Positions 49,946 through 57,974 of a stretch of 64,000 bases of DNA are shown in pieces. Position numbers and translations under genes: made by a program. The stretch lies in assembly GCA_016342325.1 (NCBI GenBank), contig JAEINR010000013.1:1-64000 (forward strand), written 5' to 3'. The notes under the pieces were generated by a model that saw only the letters and a program-made list of their open reading frames with translations, searched no databases and had not been told where the DNA came from. Source of the DNA: Desulfobacterium sp. Its GTDB lineage: Bacteria; Desulfobacterota; Desulfobacteria; Desulfobacterales; Desulfobacteraceae. Every line of letters begins with the position of its first letter. The stretch's first letter is position 1.

Positions 49946-51796
49946 TTGAATAACCAATTGGGGTCAGCAACATCCATTTCAAGAAATCTAAGCGTCAGCC
50001 TTGTATTGGTCCTGGTGGGGGTCATTGCCGCCACGGTTTTCATCCATTGCCTTGTCATCAGCCACAACGAAAAGAGGGAGCTCGGGGAAAAGGCGGACGA
50101 GCTCCTGGGTAATCTCCAGAAGAGCGTGGAGTTGCCCATCTGGAACTTTGACAGGGAGGCTCTGGAGAAAATTGCCGGGGCTTATTTCCTATCCGATCCT
50201 GTGGCCGAACTCTTGATTACTGAAGGGGTGAGCCGGGAGATCATCATCCGGAGAACAGAGCCCGGCGACTTTAACACCATCGCACGGGAAGGGGATGTGC
50301 TCCACCAGGGAGAGGTGATCGCCCACATCAAGTTGGGGCTCACCAAAAAGTATTATAAAAAGAGGCTGGAAAACCTCATCTTCTCCTATGCCGTGACCGG
50401 GATCATCCTCATCGTCATGGTTGTCTTTGCCACGGGTTTTCTGTTGCGGGTCTTTCTCAAGAATCCCTTTAATAATCTCATCCAGGGGCTCGAGAGAATC
50501 GCAGCCGGTGATTATTCCTACAAACTGACCCAGGTGAGGCAGAAGGAGTTCTCCCTTATCGTGGACCGGTTTGAAAACATGGCCGATACCCTCCAGACCC
50601 GGGAGCGCAGCCTCAACCGCGCTAAAAACTACATTTCCGACCTGTTCAACTCCATTGATTCCATCCTGGTGGGGGTGGATGCCCAGGGCAAGATTACCCA
50701 CTGGAACAAGCGGGCCCAGGAGGTGGCTGGAAAGTCCATTGACCAAGCCCTGGGAAAACATTTCAACGAGATGTTTCCATGGCTTGAAAACAAGGGCGAG
50801 ATGATAGACCAGGCCCTTTCCCGGGGAACCCTGGAAAAGGATCCTAAGCTCCAGATTAACAGCGAATCCGGGGTTAGTTACGTCTCCATTGCCGTAGCCC
50901 CCCTCACATCCGAAGCCCAGCAGGGTGCTGTTGTCCGCATCGACGATGTCTCCGACCGGGTGCGCCTTGAGGAGATGATGATTCAGACCGAAAAGATGCT
51001 CTCCGTGGGCGGTCTTGCCGCTGGCATGGCCCACGAGATCAACAATCCTTTGGCCGGAATGCTCCAGAACTCCCAGGTCATCGAAAACAGGCTCTCGGTG
51101 GAGACCATGCCTGCAAACATCAAGGCTGCCCAGGAGTGGGGCATCACCATGGCGGCTCTCAAGGGGTATATGACCACCCGGGGCGTGTTCGAGCTTTTGA
51201 GCTCGGTTCGCCAGGCAGGGGGCCGTGCTGCCAGGATCGTCGAAAACATGCTCTCCTTCAGCAGAAAAAGTAACTCCGGGTTTGTCGATTCTGACCTTCG
51301 AATTGTTGTGGATGATACCCTGGAGCTTGCAGCCAATGACTACGATTTGAAGAAAAAATATGATTTTAAGAGCATTGTCCTCAAAAAGGAGTACAGCCGC
51401 GACATGGTGAAAATCCCCTGCGATGTCACCAAAATCCAACAGGTGATCCTCAACATTCTGAAAAACGGTGCCCAGGCCATGGCTGAAAACAGGGATGAGT
51501 ACAAAAAACCCTGCTTTGTCCTGCGCATCCACAAGGTCCGGGGGACCGGGATCATCGAGATTGAAGACAACGGCCCCGGCATGGAAGAATCAACTCGGAA
51601 ACGGGTGTTTGAACCCTTTTTTACCACCAAATCGGTGGGGGTCGGCACAGGGCTCGGCCTGTCTGTTTCCTACTTTATCATCTCCGAAAACCACGGGGGA
51701 AGCCTTGCGGTGGAGTCATCTCCAGGGGAGGGGGCCAGGTTCATCATCCGCCTTCCAATGAGAACGACTGCCCAGCTTGACAGCAAAACCCCATGA
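49946..51796 (+). CDS. Membrane sensor histidine kinase (HAMP-PAS-HisKA-HATPase)
   Basis: 616 residues from a TTG start preceded by GAAGG. Membrane helices at about 15-37 and 145-168 flank a roughly 105-residue extracytoplasmic sensor domain. HAMP follows (about 170-225), then a PAS domain (NSIDSILVGVDAQGKITHWNK). HisKA has the phospho-His in GMAHEINNPLAGML, and the HATPase has KNGAQAMAEN, EDNGPGMEES and GTGLGLSVS. No receiver domain or partner regulator is adjacent. Its end overlaps the radical SAM gene by 20 bases. Confidence 0.92.
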   Translation: MNNQLGSATSISRNLSVSLVLVLVGVIAATVFIHCLVISHNEKRELGEKADELLGNLQKSVELPIWNFDREALEKIAGAYFLSDPVAELLITEGVSREIIIRRTEPGDFNTIAREGDVLHQGEVIAHIKLGLTKKYYKKRLENLIFSYAVTGIILIVMVVFATGFLLRVFLKNPFNNLIQGLERIAAGDYSYKLTQVRQKEFSLIVDRFENMADTLQTRERSLNRAKNYISDLFNSIDSILVGVDAQGKITHWNKRAQEVAGKSIDQALGKHFNEMFPWLENKGEMIDQALSRGTLEKDPKLQINSESGVSYVSIAVAPLTSEAQQGAVVRIDDVSDRVRLEEMMIQTEKMLSVGGLAAGMAHEINNPLAGMLQNSQVIENRLSVETMPANIKAAQEWGITMAALKGYMTTRGVFELLSSVRQAGGRAARIVENMLSFSRKSNSGFVDSDLRIVVDDTLELAANDYDLKKKYDFKSIVLKKEYSRDMVKIPCDVTKIQQVILNILKNGAQAMAENRDEYKKPCFVLRIHKVRGTGIIEIEDNGPGMEESTRKRVFEPFFTTKSVGVGTGLGLSVSYFIISENHGGSLAVESSPGEGARFIIRLPMRTTAQLDSKTP

Positions 51797-53327
51797 TCCG
51801 CCCCTGGCACTGGAAACCTGTAATTTGATTCTGATTTATCCCCCCTGGGGAAAAGCGTGCGAACCCCCGGCCGGCGTGGCCCTTCTTGCGGGTGCGCTCA
51901 AACGGCATAACATTGCCTGTACCGTTATCGATGCCAATCTTGAGGCTCAGCTGTGGTTGGCCAAATCCAACAAGCACCCCTCGGACAGATGGACGAAAAG
52001 GGCCGTGTCCCACTATGACCGTAACCTTAAGGATCTGAGGCGTCCCGATCTTTACGCCAACAGGGACCGTTACCGCCAGCGGGTGATGGACGTCAACCGG
52101 GTGATCTCATCCCCCCTTGATCCACGGTTCAGGCTGACCCTTGCCGATTACGGGGATTCAATGCTTTCCCCGGTGAAGAGCCAGGATCTTCTCATTGCGG
52201 CTGAAACCTTTGCAGACAACCCCTTCTTCTCCTATTTTGAAGAACGGCTCGCCCCGAGGATCCAGGCGGCTGCCCCCTCTTCCATTGGGATTTCCCTGTG
52301 CTTTCTGAGCCAGGCCCTCACGGCCTTTGCCCTTGTGGGATGGATCCGGTCCCGATTCCCCGGCACCCGGATCATCATGGGCGGAGGCCTTGTCTCCTCA
52401 TGGATGAGCAGTCCCCTGTGGAATGATCCCTTCCAGGGGCTTGTGGATCTCATGGTTAAAGGCAACGGGGAGGGGGCGGTGCTGGAACTCTCCGGATCCC
52501 CTGCCGGCCACCGGGAGCGGTTTTGTCCGGATTACGATTTCTGCGATTGGGAGGGCTACCTGGCCCCCGGGCGCATCCTTCCGTTCAGGACCGCCACGGG
52601 CTGCTACTGGAGCAAGTGCCGGTTTTGCCCTGAAAAAGCCGAAGGGGGGCGCTATCAACCGGAAAAGAATCTGGATCTTCTGGCGGATCTTACCGCGCTC
52701 GCTGACCGATACCGGCCAGACCATGTGCACTTCCTGGACGACGCCCTGAGCCCCTCTTTCCTGAGGACCCTGGCAAAACAGGAACGGCTGTTTACCTGGT
52801 ACGGCTTTGTCAGGTTCACCAAGGATCTCACCGACCCGGATTTCTGCCGTGCCCTCTACCGGTCCGGGTGCCGCATGCTCAAGCTGGGCCTTGAGTCCGG
52901 CGATCAAAAGGTCCTTGACCGGATGAACAAGGGAACCGACCTTGACACGGCGACCCAGGTGCTTTTTGCCTTGAAGCAGGCCAACATCGCCACCTATGTC
53001 TATGTCTTGTTCGGAACCAGTTTCGAGACAGAGGCAGGGGCGGAGAAGACCCTTTCATATGTCGCGGAACACAGTGACAGGATCGGTTTCCTGAACACGG
53101 CGATTTTTAATCTTCCGCGCTTCAGCGAGGATGCGGCTCTCCTCGAGACCAATCACTTCTACGGGGGCGACCTCTCCCTTTATCTCAGCTTCAAGCACCC
53201 CCAGGGCTGGGACCGGAAAAAAGTAAGGCTCTTCCTTGAGAAGCGCTTTAAGAAACACCCGGCCATTGCTCCGGTCCTGCGGCGGGATCCCCCGTTCTTC
53301 ACCTCCAACCACGCCATGTTCATATAA
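51777..53327 (+). CDS. B12-binding-type radical SAM protein
   Basis: 516 residues. The N-terminal half resembles a cobalamin-binding domain (LILIYPPWGKACEPPAGVALLAGALKRH, then IIMGGGLVSS), though the usual DxHxxG motif is not evident. The radical SAM half starts at about 275 with the cluster motif GCYWSKCRFC: spacing Cys-x4-Cys-x2-Cys instead of the usual x3. Then FLDDALSPSFL and LKLGLESGDQKVLDRMNKG. The substrate is unknown. The start is uncertain: TTG at 51777 lies within the kinase gene and has no clear ribosome site. Confidence 0.82.
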   Translation: MTAKPHDPPLALETCNLILIYPPWGKACEPPAGVALLAGALKRHNIACTVIDANLEAQLWLAKSNKHPSDRWTKRAVSHYDRNLKDLRRPDLYANRDRYRQRVMDVNRVISSPLDPRFRLTLADYGDSMLSPVKSQDLLIAAETFADNPFFSYFEERLAPRIQAAAPSSIGISLCFLSQALTAFALVGWIRSRFPGTRIIMGGGLVSSWMSSPLWNDPFQGLVDLMVKGNGEGAVLELSGSPAGHRERFCPDYDFCDWEGYLAPGRILPFRTATGCYWSKCRFCPEKAEGGRYQPEKNLDLLADLTALADRYRPDHVHFLDDALSPSFLRTLAKQERLFTWYGFVRFTKDLTDPDFCRALYRSGCRMLKLGLESGDQKVLDRMNKGTDLDTATQVLFALKQANIATYVYVLFGTSFETEAGAEKTLSYVAEHSDRIGFLNTAIFNLPRFSEDAALLETNHFYGGDLSLYLSFKHPQGWDRKKVRLFLEKRFKKHPAIAPVLRRDPPFFTSNHAMFI

Positions 53328-53343
53328 TGGGGTCAACTTAATT

Positions 53344-53414
53344 GGGGTCAGGCTTAGCTTATTGTCGGTGTTTTCGTGTGGGAAGGATTTTTGCAATAAG
53401 CTAAGCCTGACCCC
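53344..53414. repeat. Perfect 21-bp inverted repeat, REP-like family B
   Basis: A 21-base arm beginning GGGGTCAGGCTTAGCTT at 53344-53364 and its exact reverse complement at 53394-53414 flank a 29-base spacer. The arm is the same core as in the 40-bp-period array at 3157-3260. The element lies between the radical SAM and hemolysin III genes, with no transposase. Confidence 0.93.
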
Positions 53415-53520
53415 GGTTATCGCTGGCCTCGGTTGTCGCTGGTCGCGGTTGTTGAGTAAAAGAAATGTAAAAATTGGGGATTGTCTTTTTAAAATTTGGA
53501 GGCAAGGGTATAGTGGATTC

Positions 53521-54168
53521 ATGTTTATTCCAAGAGAACCCGTTAATGCAATCTCCCACATGGCAGGGGCTGTGGCCTCGGTGGCAGGCCTTACCCTGCT
53601 CATCGTTGTTGCTGCTTTAAAGGCCGGTGTGTGGCATATTGTTTCCTTTTCCATCTTTGGTTCAGCCCTTGTGATGATGTACACCTCAAGCGCTCTCTAC
53701 CACGGCTTGCACCTCTCACCCAAAGGGCTTCTCAGAATGCGTCGCCTGGACCATATCATGATCTTCATGCTTATTGCAGGGACCTATACGCCCTTCTGCC
53801 TGGTCCCTTTAAGGGGCCCCTGGGGATGGAGCCTCTTTGTCACGGTCTGGGCCATGGCCCTTGCCGGTATCGTGCTCAAGCTCTTTTTCATGAACGTTCC
53901 CCGGTGGGTTTCCACCTTTATTTACCTTGCCATGGGCTGGGTCTGCGTGGGTGCTGTCTATCCCCTGGTTACGACCCTTTCCACGGGGGGCATGGCCTGG
54001 CTTGGGGCAGGGGGGCTGTTCTACAGCGTGGGCGCCGTGATCTATGGGTTGAAACGGCCGGATCCATGGCCTGGCATCGTGGGATTCCACGGTATCTGGC
54101 ACTGTTTTGTCATGGCAGGAAGCTTCTGCCACTTCTGGGTCGTGTTTCGCTACCTCCCCTATCTGTGA
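53521..54168 (+). CDS. Hemolysin III / PAQR family membrane protein
   Basis: 215 residues with seven hydrophobic segments. Family motifs are SALYHGLHLSPKG (Ser and first His), LRRLDHIMIFMLIAGTYTP with the Asp, and GFHGIWHCFVMAGSFCHF with the C-terminal His pair; together these form the zinc site of PAQR proteins. Some relatives act as ceramidase-like hydrolases; 'hemolysin' is historical. The ATG at 53521 is chosen because EPVNAISHMAGAV is the usual start region. The ribosome site is weak (GGAGG more than 20 bases upstream). Confidence 0.9.
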   Translation: MFIPREPVNAISHMAGAVASVAGLTLLIVVAALKAGVWHIVSFSIFGSALVMMYTSSALYHGLHLSPKGLLRMRRLDHIMIFMLIAGTYTPFCLVPLRGPWGWSLFVTVWAMALAGIVLKLFFMNVPRWVSTFIYLAMGWVCVGAVYPLVTTLSTGGMAWLGAGGLFYSVGAVIYGLKRPDPWPGIVGFHGIWHCFVMAGSFCHFWVVFRYLPYL

Positions 54169-54211
54169 ACCCCATCTGTTTCGCCATTGTTGCGACGGGC
54201 GCACTATTCTC

Positions 54212-54239
54212 TTGACACCGTGTTCGCCTCTGGTAATAT
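54212..54239 (+). promoter_or_regulatory. Candidate promoter of the NfeD-FloA operon
   Basis: TTGACA at 54212-54217 and TAATAT at 54234-54239, spaced 16 bp. Transcription would begin almost at the ATG at 54248, so translation probably uses GTG codons at 54272 or 54275 instead, or the mRNA is nearly leaderless. Confidence 0.5.
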
Positions 54240-54247
54240 TCTAAAAT

Positions 54248-55750
54248 ATGAAACCTCCAGGAAAAGAGCTCGTGGTGACTTGCTTGAATCGTATCTGGTC
54301 AACGGGATTTATTTTGGTCGTTCTTTTTTTCGTTTTTCTACCTGTTCAGGCAAAGGCAACAGCGGACAACACGAAGGTCAAGGTGTATGAGATCAAGGTC
54401 CAAGGGCCTGTGGAACCGGGCATGGCTGCTTTTCTCAAGCGGGCCTTGTCCTCGGATCAGGACCCTTCCTCCATTTTTGTTCTCAAGATGGACACCTTTG
54501 GCGGACGGGTGGATTCCGCACTCCAGATCGTGGAACTCATCCTTAACACCCCCAGGGGCAAGACCATCGCCTTTGTCAGCGACAAGGCCATCTCGGCTGG
54601 CGCTCTCATCTCCCTTGCCTGTAACCAACTGGTCATGAAGCACCATACCACCATCGGTGACTGTGCCCCCATCATGAATTCCAGTGAAGGGCCAAAGATG
54701 ATGGGAGAAAAGTTCCAGTCGCCCCTCAGGGCGAAATTCAGGTCCCTTGCCAAGCGAAACAATTACTCCGAGGTCCTTGCCGAGGCCATGGTCACCGATC
54801 GCATGGTCGTGTACCGTGTCATCGTGGACGGAGAGACCCGGTACATGGATTCCCGTGAGTATGACGATCTCACCGATGGGCAAAAGAAAGCGATCACATC
54901 AAAAAAGACCATCGTGGACAAGGGGGAACTCCTGACCATGGATGCCGTGGAAGCCAAGGAACTTGGCTTTTCCCGGATGACCGTTGACTCGGTGGAAGAG
55001 ATGCTTGGGAAGATGGAGATCTTAAACCATGAGATCATCCCCGTAGAGGAGAACTGGGCTGAGGCCTTTGTCCGGTTCATCACAAAGATCTCTCCCGTTC
55101 TGATGATGATCGGCCTTGGCGCCCTCTACACCGAGATAAAATCACCGGGTTTCGGCGTACCCGGTCTTGTGGGAATCGTCTGCCTGGGCCTTGTCTTTGC
55201 CGGCCAATACCTTGTGGGCCTTGCCGATTATACTGAATTCCTGCTGGTTATCGCAGGCATGATCCTCTTTGGGGTGGAGATATTTGTCCTGCCCGGTTTC
55301 GGCATCTCCGGGATTGTCGGACTGATCCTCATGGGAGCAGGTCTGGTCCTGGCTCTCCAGGATTTCGTCCTCCCTGATCCCTCCCTGCCCTGGCAGGGGA
55401 AACTGCTGGTGAATAACCTGATCCAGGTGCTGGGCGCCTCCGTGGCCGGGCTGTTTTTAGCCCTTGCCACCATCCGATACCTTCTTCCCAGGCTCTCCGT
55501 GGTGGTTGACGGTCCCTATCTCAGTGCCACCCTCAAGGATTCCCATGCAGACTCCATGGAGATCCGGAAGGCAAGCCCCGGAGACCGGGGGGTGGCCGTC
55601 ACCTTTCTTCGTCCCTCGGGCAAGGTCGCTATCCGGGGAGAGCTGTTTGACGCCGTTTCCCAGGGGGAGTTCATCGAGAAGGGGTCCCGGATACGTGTGG
55701 CCCGGATCGAGGGCAACCGCATGATCGTCCTGGCAGAGGAGGACAAATGA
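54248..55750 (+). CDS. NfeD1-type membrane serine protease (ClpP-class + NfeD)
   Basis: 500 residues. A signal/anchor at about 15-35 leads to a ClpP-class protease domain (about 45-260) with MDTFGGRVDSALQIVELI, the nucleophile Ser in DKAISAGALISLAC, and the Lys region in the following helices. Four membrane helices follow (about 280-420: LMMIGLGALYTEIKSPGFGVPG, VLPGFGISGIVGLILMGAGLVL), then a C-terminal OB domain (GDRGVAVTFLRPSGKVAIRGE). The start may instead be GTG 54272 or 54275, which follow GGAAAAGAG and give a cleaner signal peptide. It is coupled to the next nfeD gene (ATGA overlap). Confidence 0.9.
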   Translation: MKPPGKELVVTCLNRIWSTGFILVVLFFVFLPVQAKATADNTKVKVYEIKVQGPVEPGMAAFLKRALSSDQDPSSIFVLKMDTFGGRVDSALQIVELILNTPRGKTIAFVSDKAISAGALISLACNQLVMKHHTTIGDCAPIMNSSEGPKMMGEKFQSPLRAKFRSLAKRNNYSEVLAEAMVTDRMVVYRVIVDGETRYMDSREYDDLTDGQKKAITSKKTIVDKGELLTMDAVEAKELGFSRMTVDSVEEMLGKMEILNHEIIPVEENWAEAFVRFITKISPVLMMIGLGALYTEIKSPGFGVPGLVGIVCLGLVFAGQYLVGLADYTEFLLVIAGMILFGVEIFVLPGFGISGIVGLILMGAGLVLALQDFVLPDPSLPWQGKLLVNNLIQVLGASVAGLFLALATIRYLLPRLSVVVDGPYLSATLKDSHADSMEIRKASPGDRGVAVTFLRPSGKVAIRGELFDAVSQGEFIEKGSRIRVARIEGNRMIVLAEEDK

Positions 55751-56229
55751 CAGGATTGACATACCCGGTGATTCTCCAGGTTGTGGGGGTGGGCATCATC
55801 ATCGCCGAGATCGTTATCCCCTCGGGGGGCATTCTTTCCATCATGGCGGCCCTGGTGTTTGGCTATTCCCTCTACACCGTGTTCAGGGGATTTTCACCCG
55901 GGGTGGGCATGGCATTTGTCATGGCCGACATGGTCATCATACCCGTGCTCGTCTATGTGGGATTGCGGCTGCTTGCCAAATCTCCGGTCACCCTGCACAC
56001 CACCCTTTCGAGGGAACAGGGGATCGTGTCCCAGAGCCCCGGGCTTGAGGCCTATGTCGGTAAAACCGGGGTCGCCAAGAGCGATCTCCGGCCTGCGGGC
56101 ATCGCCATCATCGATGAAAAAAGGGTGGATGTGGTCACCCGGGGGGAGTATATCCAGAGGGATACGCCCATTGTTGTCCATGTTGTCACGGGCAACCAGA
56201 TTATCGTGAGAGAAAAACAGGAAAATTAG
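55747..56229 (+). CDS. Short NfeD protein (membrane helices + OB domain)
   Basis: 160 residues. N-terminal hydrophobic segments (LQVVGVGIIIAEIVIPSGGIL, MAFVMADMVIIPVLVYVGL) are followed by an NfeD OB fold (EAYVGKTGVAKSDLRPAGIAII, VHVVTGNQIIVREK). There is no protease domain. It overlaps the long NfeD gene by 4 bases and precedes floA by 47 bases. NfeD and flotillin-type proteins interact and occur together in many genomes. Confidence 0.88.
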   Translation: MTGLTYPVILQVVGVGIIIAEIVIPSGGILSIMAALVFGYSLYTVFRGFSPGVGMAFVMADMVIIPVLVYVGLRLLAKSPVTLHTTLSREQGIVSQSPGLEAYVGKTGVAKSDLRPAGIAIIDEKRVDVVTRGEYIQRDTPIVVHVVTGNQIIVREKQEN

Positions 56230-56276
56230 TCGTCTGAGACAGAGGTTTAATCGAGGGTTTTAACAAGGAGAGTGTC

Positions 56277-57257
56277 ATGGAATTTACCACCATTCTTGTC
56301 ATTTTGCTGGTCATCGTATCCATTATTCTGCTGTTTTTCATCGGTTCATCCATTTCGTTGTGGGTACAGTCCCTTGTGTCGGGTGCCCGGGTGGGGCTGT
56401 TCAACATCGTGTTCATGCGGTTCAGAAAGGTGCCCCCCAGGCTGATTGTCACCTCGAAAATTATGGCGGTCAAGGCGGGCCTTGACATCTCCTCCGACGA
56501 TCTGGAATCCCATTTTCTTGCAGGGGGGAATGTGTCCCGGGTGGTAAAGTCCCTGATCGCCGCAGACAAGGCCAACATCGAGCTTGGCTTTAACCGATCC
56601 GCTGCCATCGATCTTGCCGGCAGGAACGTGCTCGAGGCGGTGCAGATGAGCGTTAACCCCAAGGTGATCGAAACCCCGCTTATCGCAGCCATGGCAAAGG
56701 ACGGCATTCAACTCAAGGCGATCTCCAGGGTGACGGTCAGGGCCAACATCGACCGCCTGGTGGGCGGGGCCGGAGAGGAGACCATCCTGGCCCGGGTGGG
56801 GGAGGGGATCGTGACCACCATCGGATCGGCCGTTTCCCACAAGATCGTTCTGGAGAACCCCGACCTTATTTCCAAGACCGTTCTCGCCAAGGGTCTTGAC
56901 TCGGGAACCGCCTATGAGATCCTCTCCATCGATATTGCCGACGTGGATGTGGGCAAGAACATCGGTGCCGAGCTTGAGACGGACCGGGCAGAGGCGGACA
57001 AGAAAATTGCCCAGGCAAAGGCCGAAGAGCGCAGGGCCATGGCCTTTGCCAGGGAGCAGGAGATGAAGGCCAGGGTTCAGGAGATGAAGGCCAAGGTGGT
57101 GGAGGCCGAGGCCCAGGTGCCCCTGGCCATGGCCGAGGCGTTCAGAAAGGGCAACATGGGCATCATGGATTACTACCGCATGCGAAACATCGTTGCTGAC
57201 ACCGAGATGAGGGACGCCATCGCCACCCCTGAACCGGATGAATCCTGTGAAACCTGA
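56277..57257 (+). CDS. floA: Flotillin-like protein FloA
   Basis: 326 residues. An N-terminal membrane hairpin ([21 protein letters not shown]) leads into an SPFH/band-7 domain ([57 protein letters not shown]) and a Glu/Ala/Lys-rich coiled-coil region ([23 protein letters not shown]). Length and order match bacterial FloA (UPF0365). FloA scaffolds fluid membrane microdomains and affects cell-wall and secretion machinery. RBS AAGGAGAG precedes the ATG. Confidence 0.95.
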   Translation: MEFTTILVILLVIVSIILLFFIGSSISLWVQSLVSGARVGLFNIVFMRFRKVPPRLIVTSKIMAVKAGLDISSDDLESHFLAGGNVSRVVKSLIAADKANIELGFNRSAAIDLAGRNVLEAVQMSVNPKVIETPLIAAMAKDGIQLKAISRVTVRANIDRLVGGAGEETILARVGEGIVTTIGSAVSHKIVLENPDLISKTVLAKGLDSGTAYEILSIDIADVDVGKNIGAELETDRAEADKKIAQAKAEERRAMAFAREQEMKARVQEMKAKVVEAEAQVPLAMAEAFRKGNMGIMDYYRMRNIVADTEMRDAIATPEPDESCET

Positions 57258-57285
57258 AGAACCTGTAACGAATTAGGAGACTGCG

Positions 57286-57891
57286 GTGAAACTTGACGAT
57301 ATTCTTCCCATTCTTGTTCTGCTCGTCTATGTGGCATTGGTGTTTGTAAAACATCGAAAAACCAAGGCCGACGCCCAAAAAAAAGCTGCTTCCAAATCTC
57401 CCCCAACGGGTGTGACCAAGATTGAATCTCAAAAAACGGCGTCGCAAAAGCCGGCGGCCAGCCTTGATCGGGCCCCACCAAAGCAGGTCGATAGCCCTGA
57501 TCGTCCCGCACCAAGGCTCTTTCCCTTGATCGGGGAGCGGTTGAGGCGGTTCTTTGCCGACCTGGAACAGCAGTTTCGGGAGGAGCTTGAAAAGGCAAGG
57601 AGCCCGGGGCTGGAACCGGAGAGTCCCGGGTATCCGCTCTTTGATTACCAGGGAAATCCCATTGATCCGGAGCCAGGGGAGTCGTTTACGGAACCGGAAC
57701 CGGAATCAGGCCCGGCCTTGCACCCGGTGGCCCATGGGGCCTTGGACAAACCGCCCAAGGCCAGGCACCGCTCCGGGTGTTTTCGAAATCGGTCCCGGTC
57801 AAGGCAAAAGATCCGCAATGCCATTGTATGGTCGGAGATCCTTGAACCTCCCCTTGCCCTGAGACGGGGAAAGCGGCCCTGGGATCCTTAA
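57286..57891 (+). CDS. Membrane-anchored protein of the FloA operon, unknown
   Basis: 201 residues from a GTG start 8 bases after TTAGGAGA. One N-terminal membrane helix (ILPILVLLVYVALVFVKH) leads into a Lys/Pro-rich disordered linker and an Arg-rich segment. A conserved-looking end, KIRNAIVWSEILEPPLALRR, resembles a C-terminal motif I associate with hypothetical proteins of this phylum. It starts 28 bases after floA and is probably co-transcribed. Function unknown. Confidence 0.75.
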   Translation: MKLDDILPILVLLVYVALVFVKHRKTKADAQKKAASKSPPTGVTKIESQKTASQKPAASLDRAPPKQVDSPDRPAPRLFPLIGERLRRFFADLEQQFREELEKARSPGLEPESPGYPLFDYQGNPIDPEPGESFTEPEPESGPALHPVAHGALDKPPKARHRSGCFRNRSRSRQKIRNAIVWSEILEPPLALRRGKRPWDP

Positions 57892-57974
57892 GCCAAAACT
57901 CTTTCTGCGCTAACGGCTGCCTTGGCTGGCAGGGATCGCCTTCGTTTTTTATGGCCCTTTCACCAAAAGAGAGA

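Noticed and set aside
50189-51532. 447-codon open frame on the minus strand
   Set aside because: Antisense to a clear histidine kinase gene; composition is that of a reverse shadow and no ribosome site precedes it.
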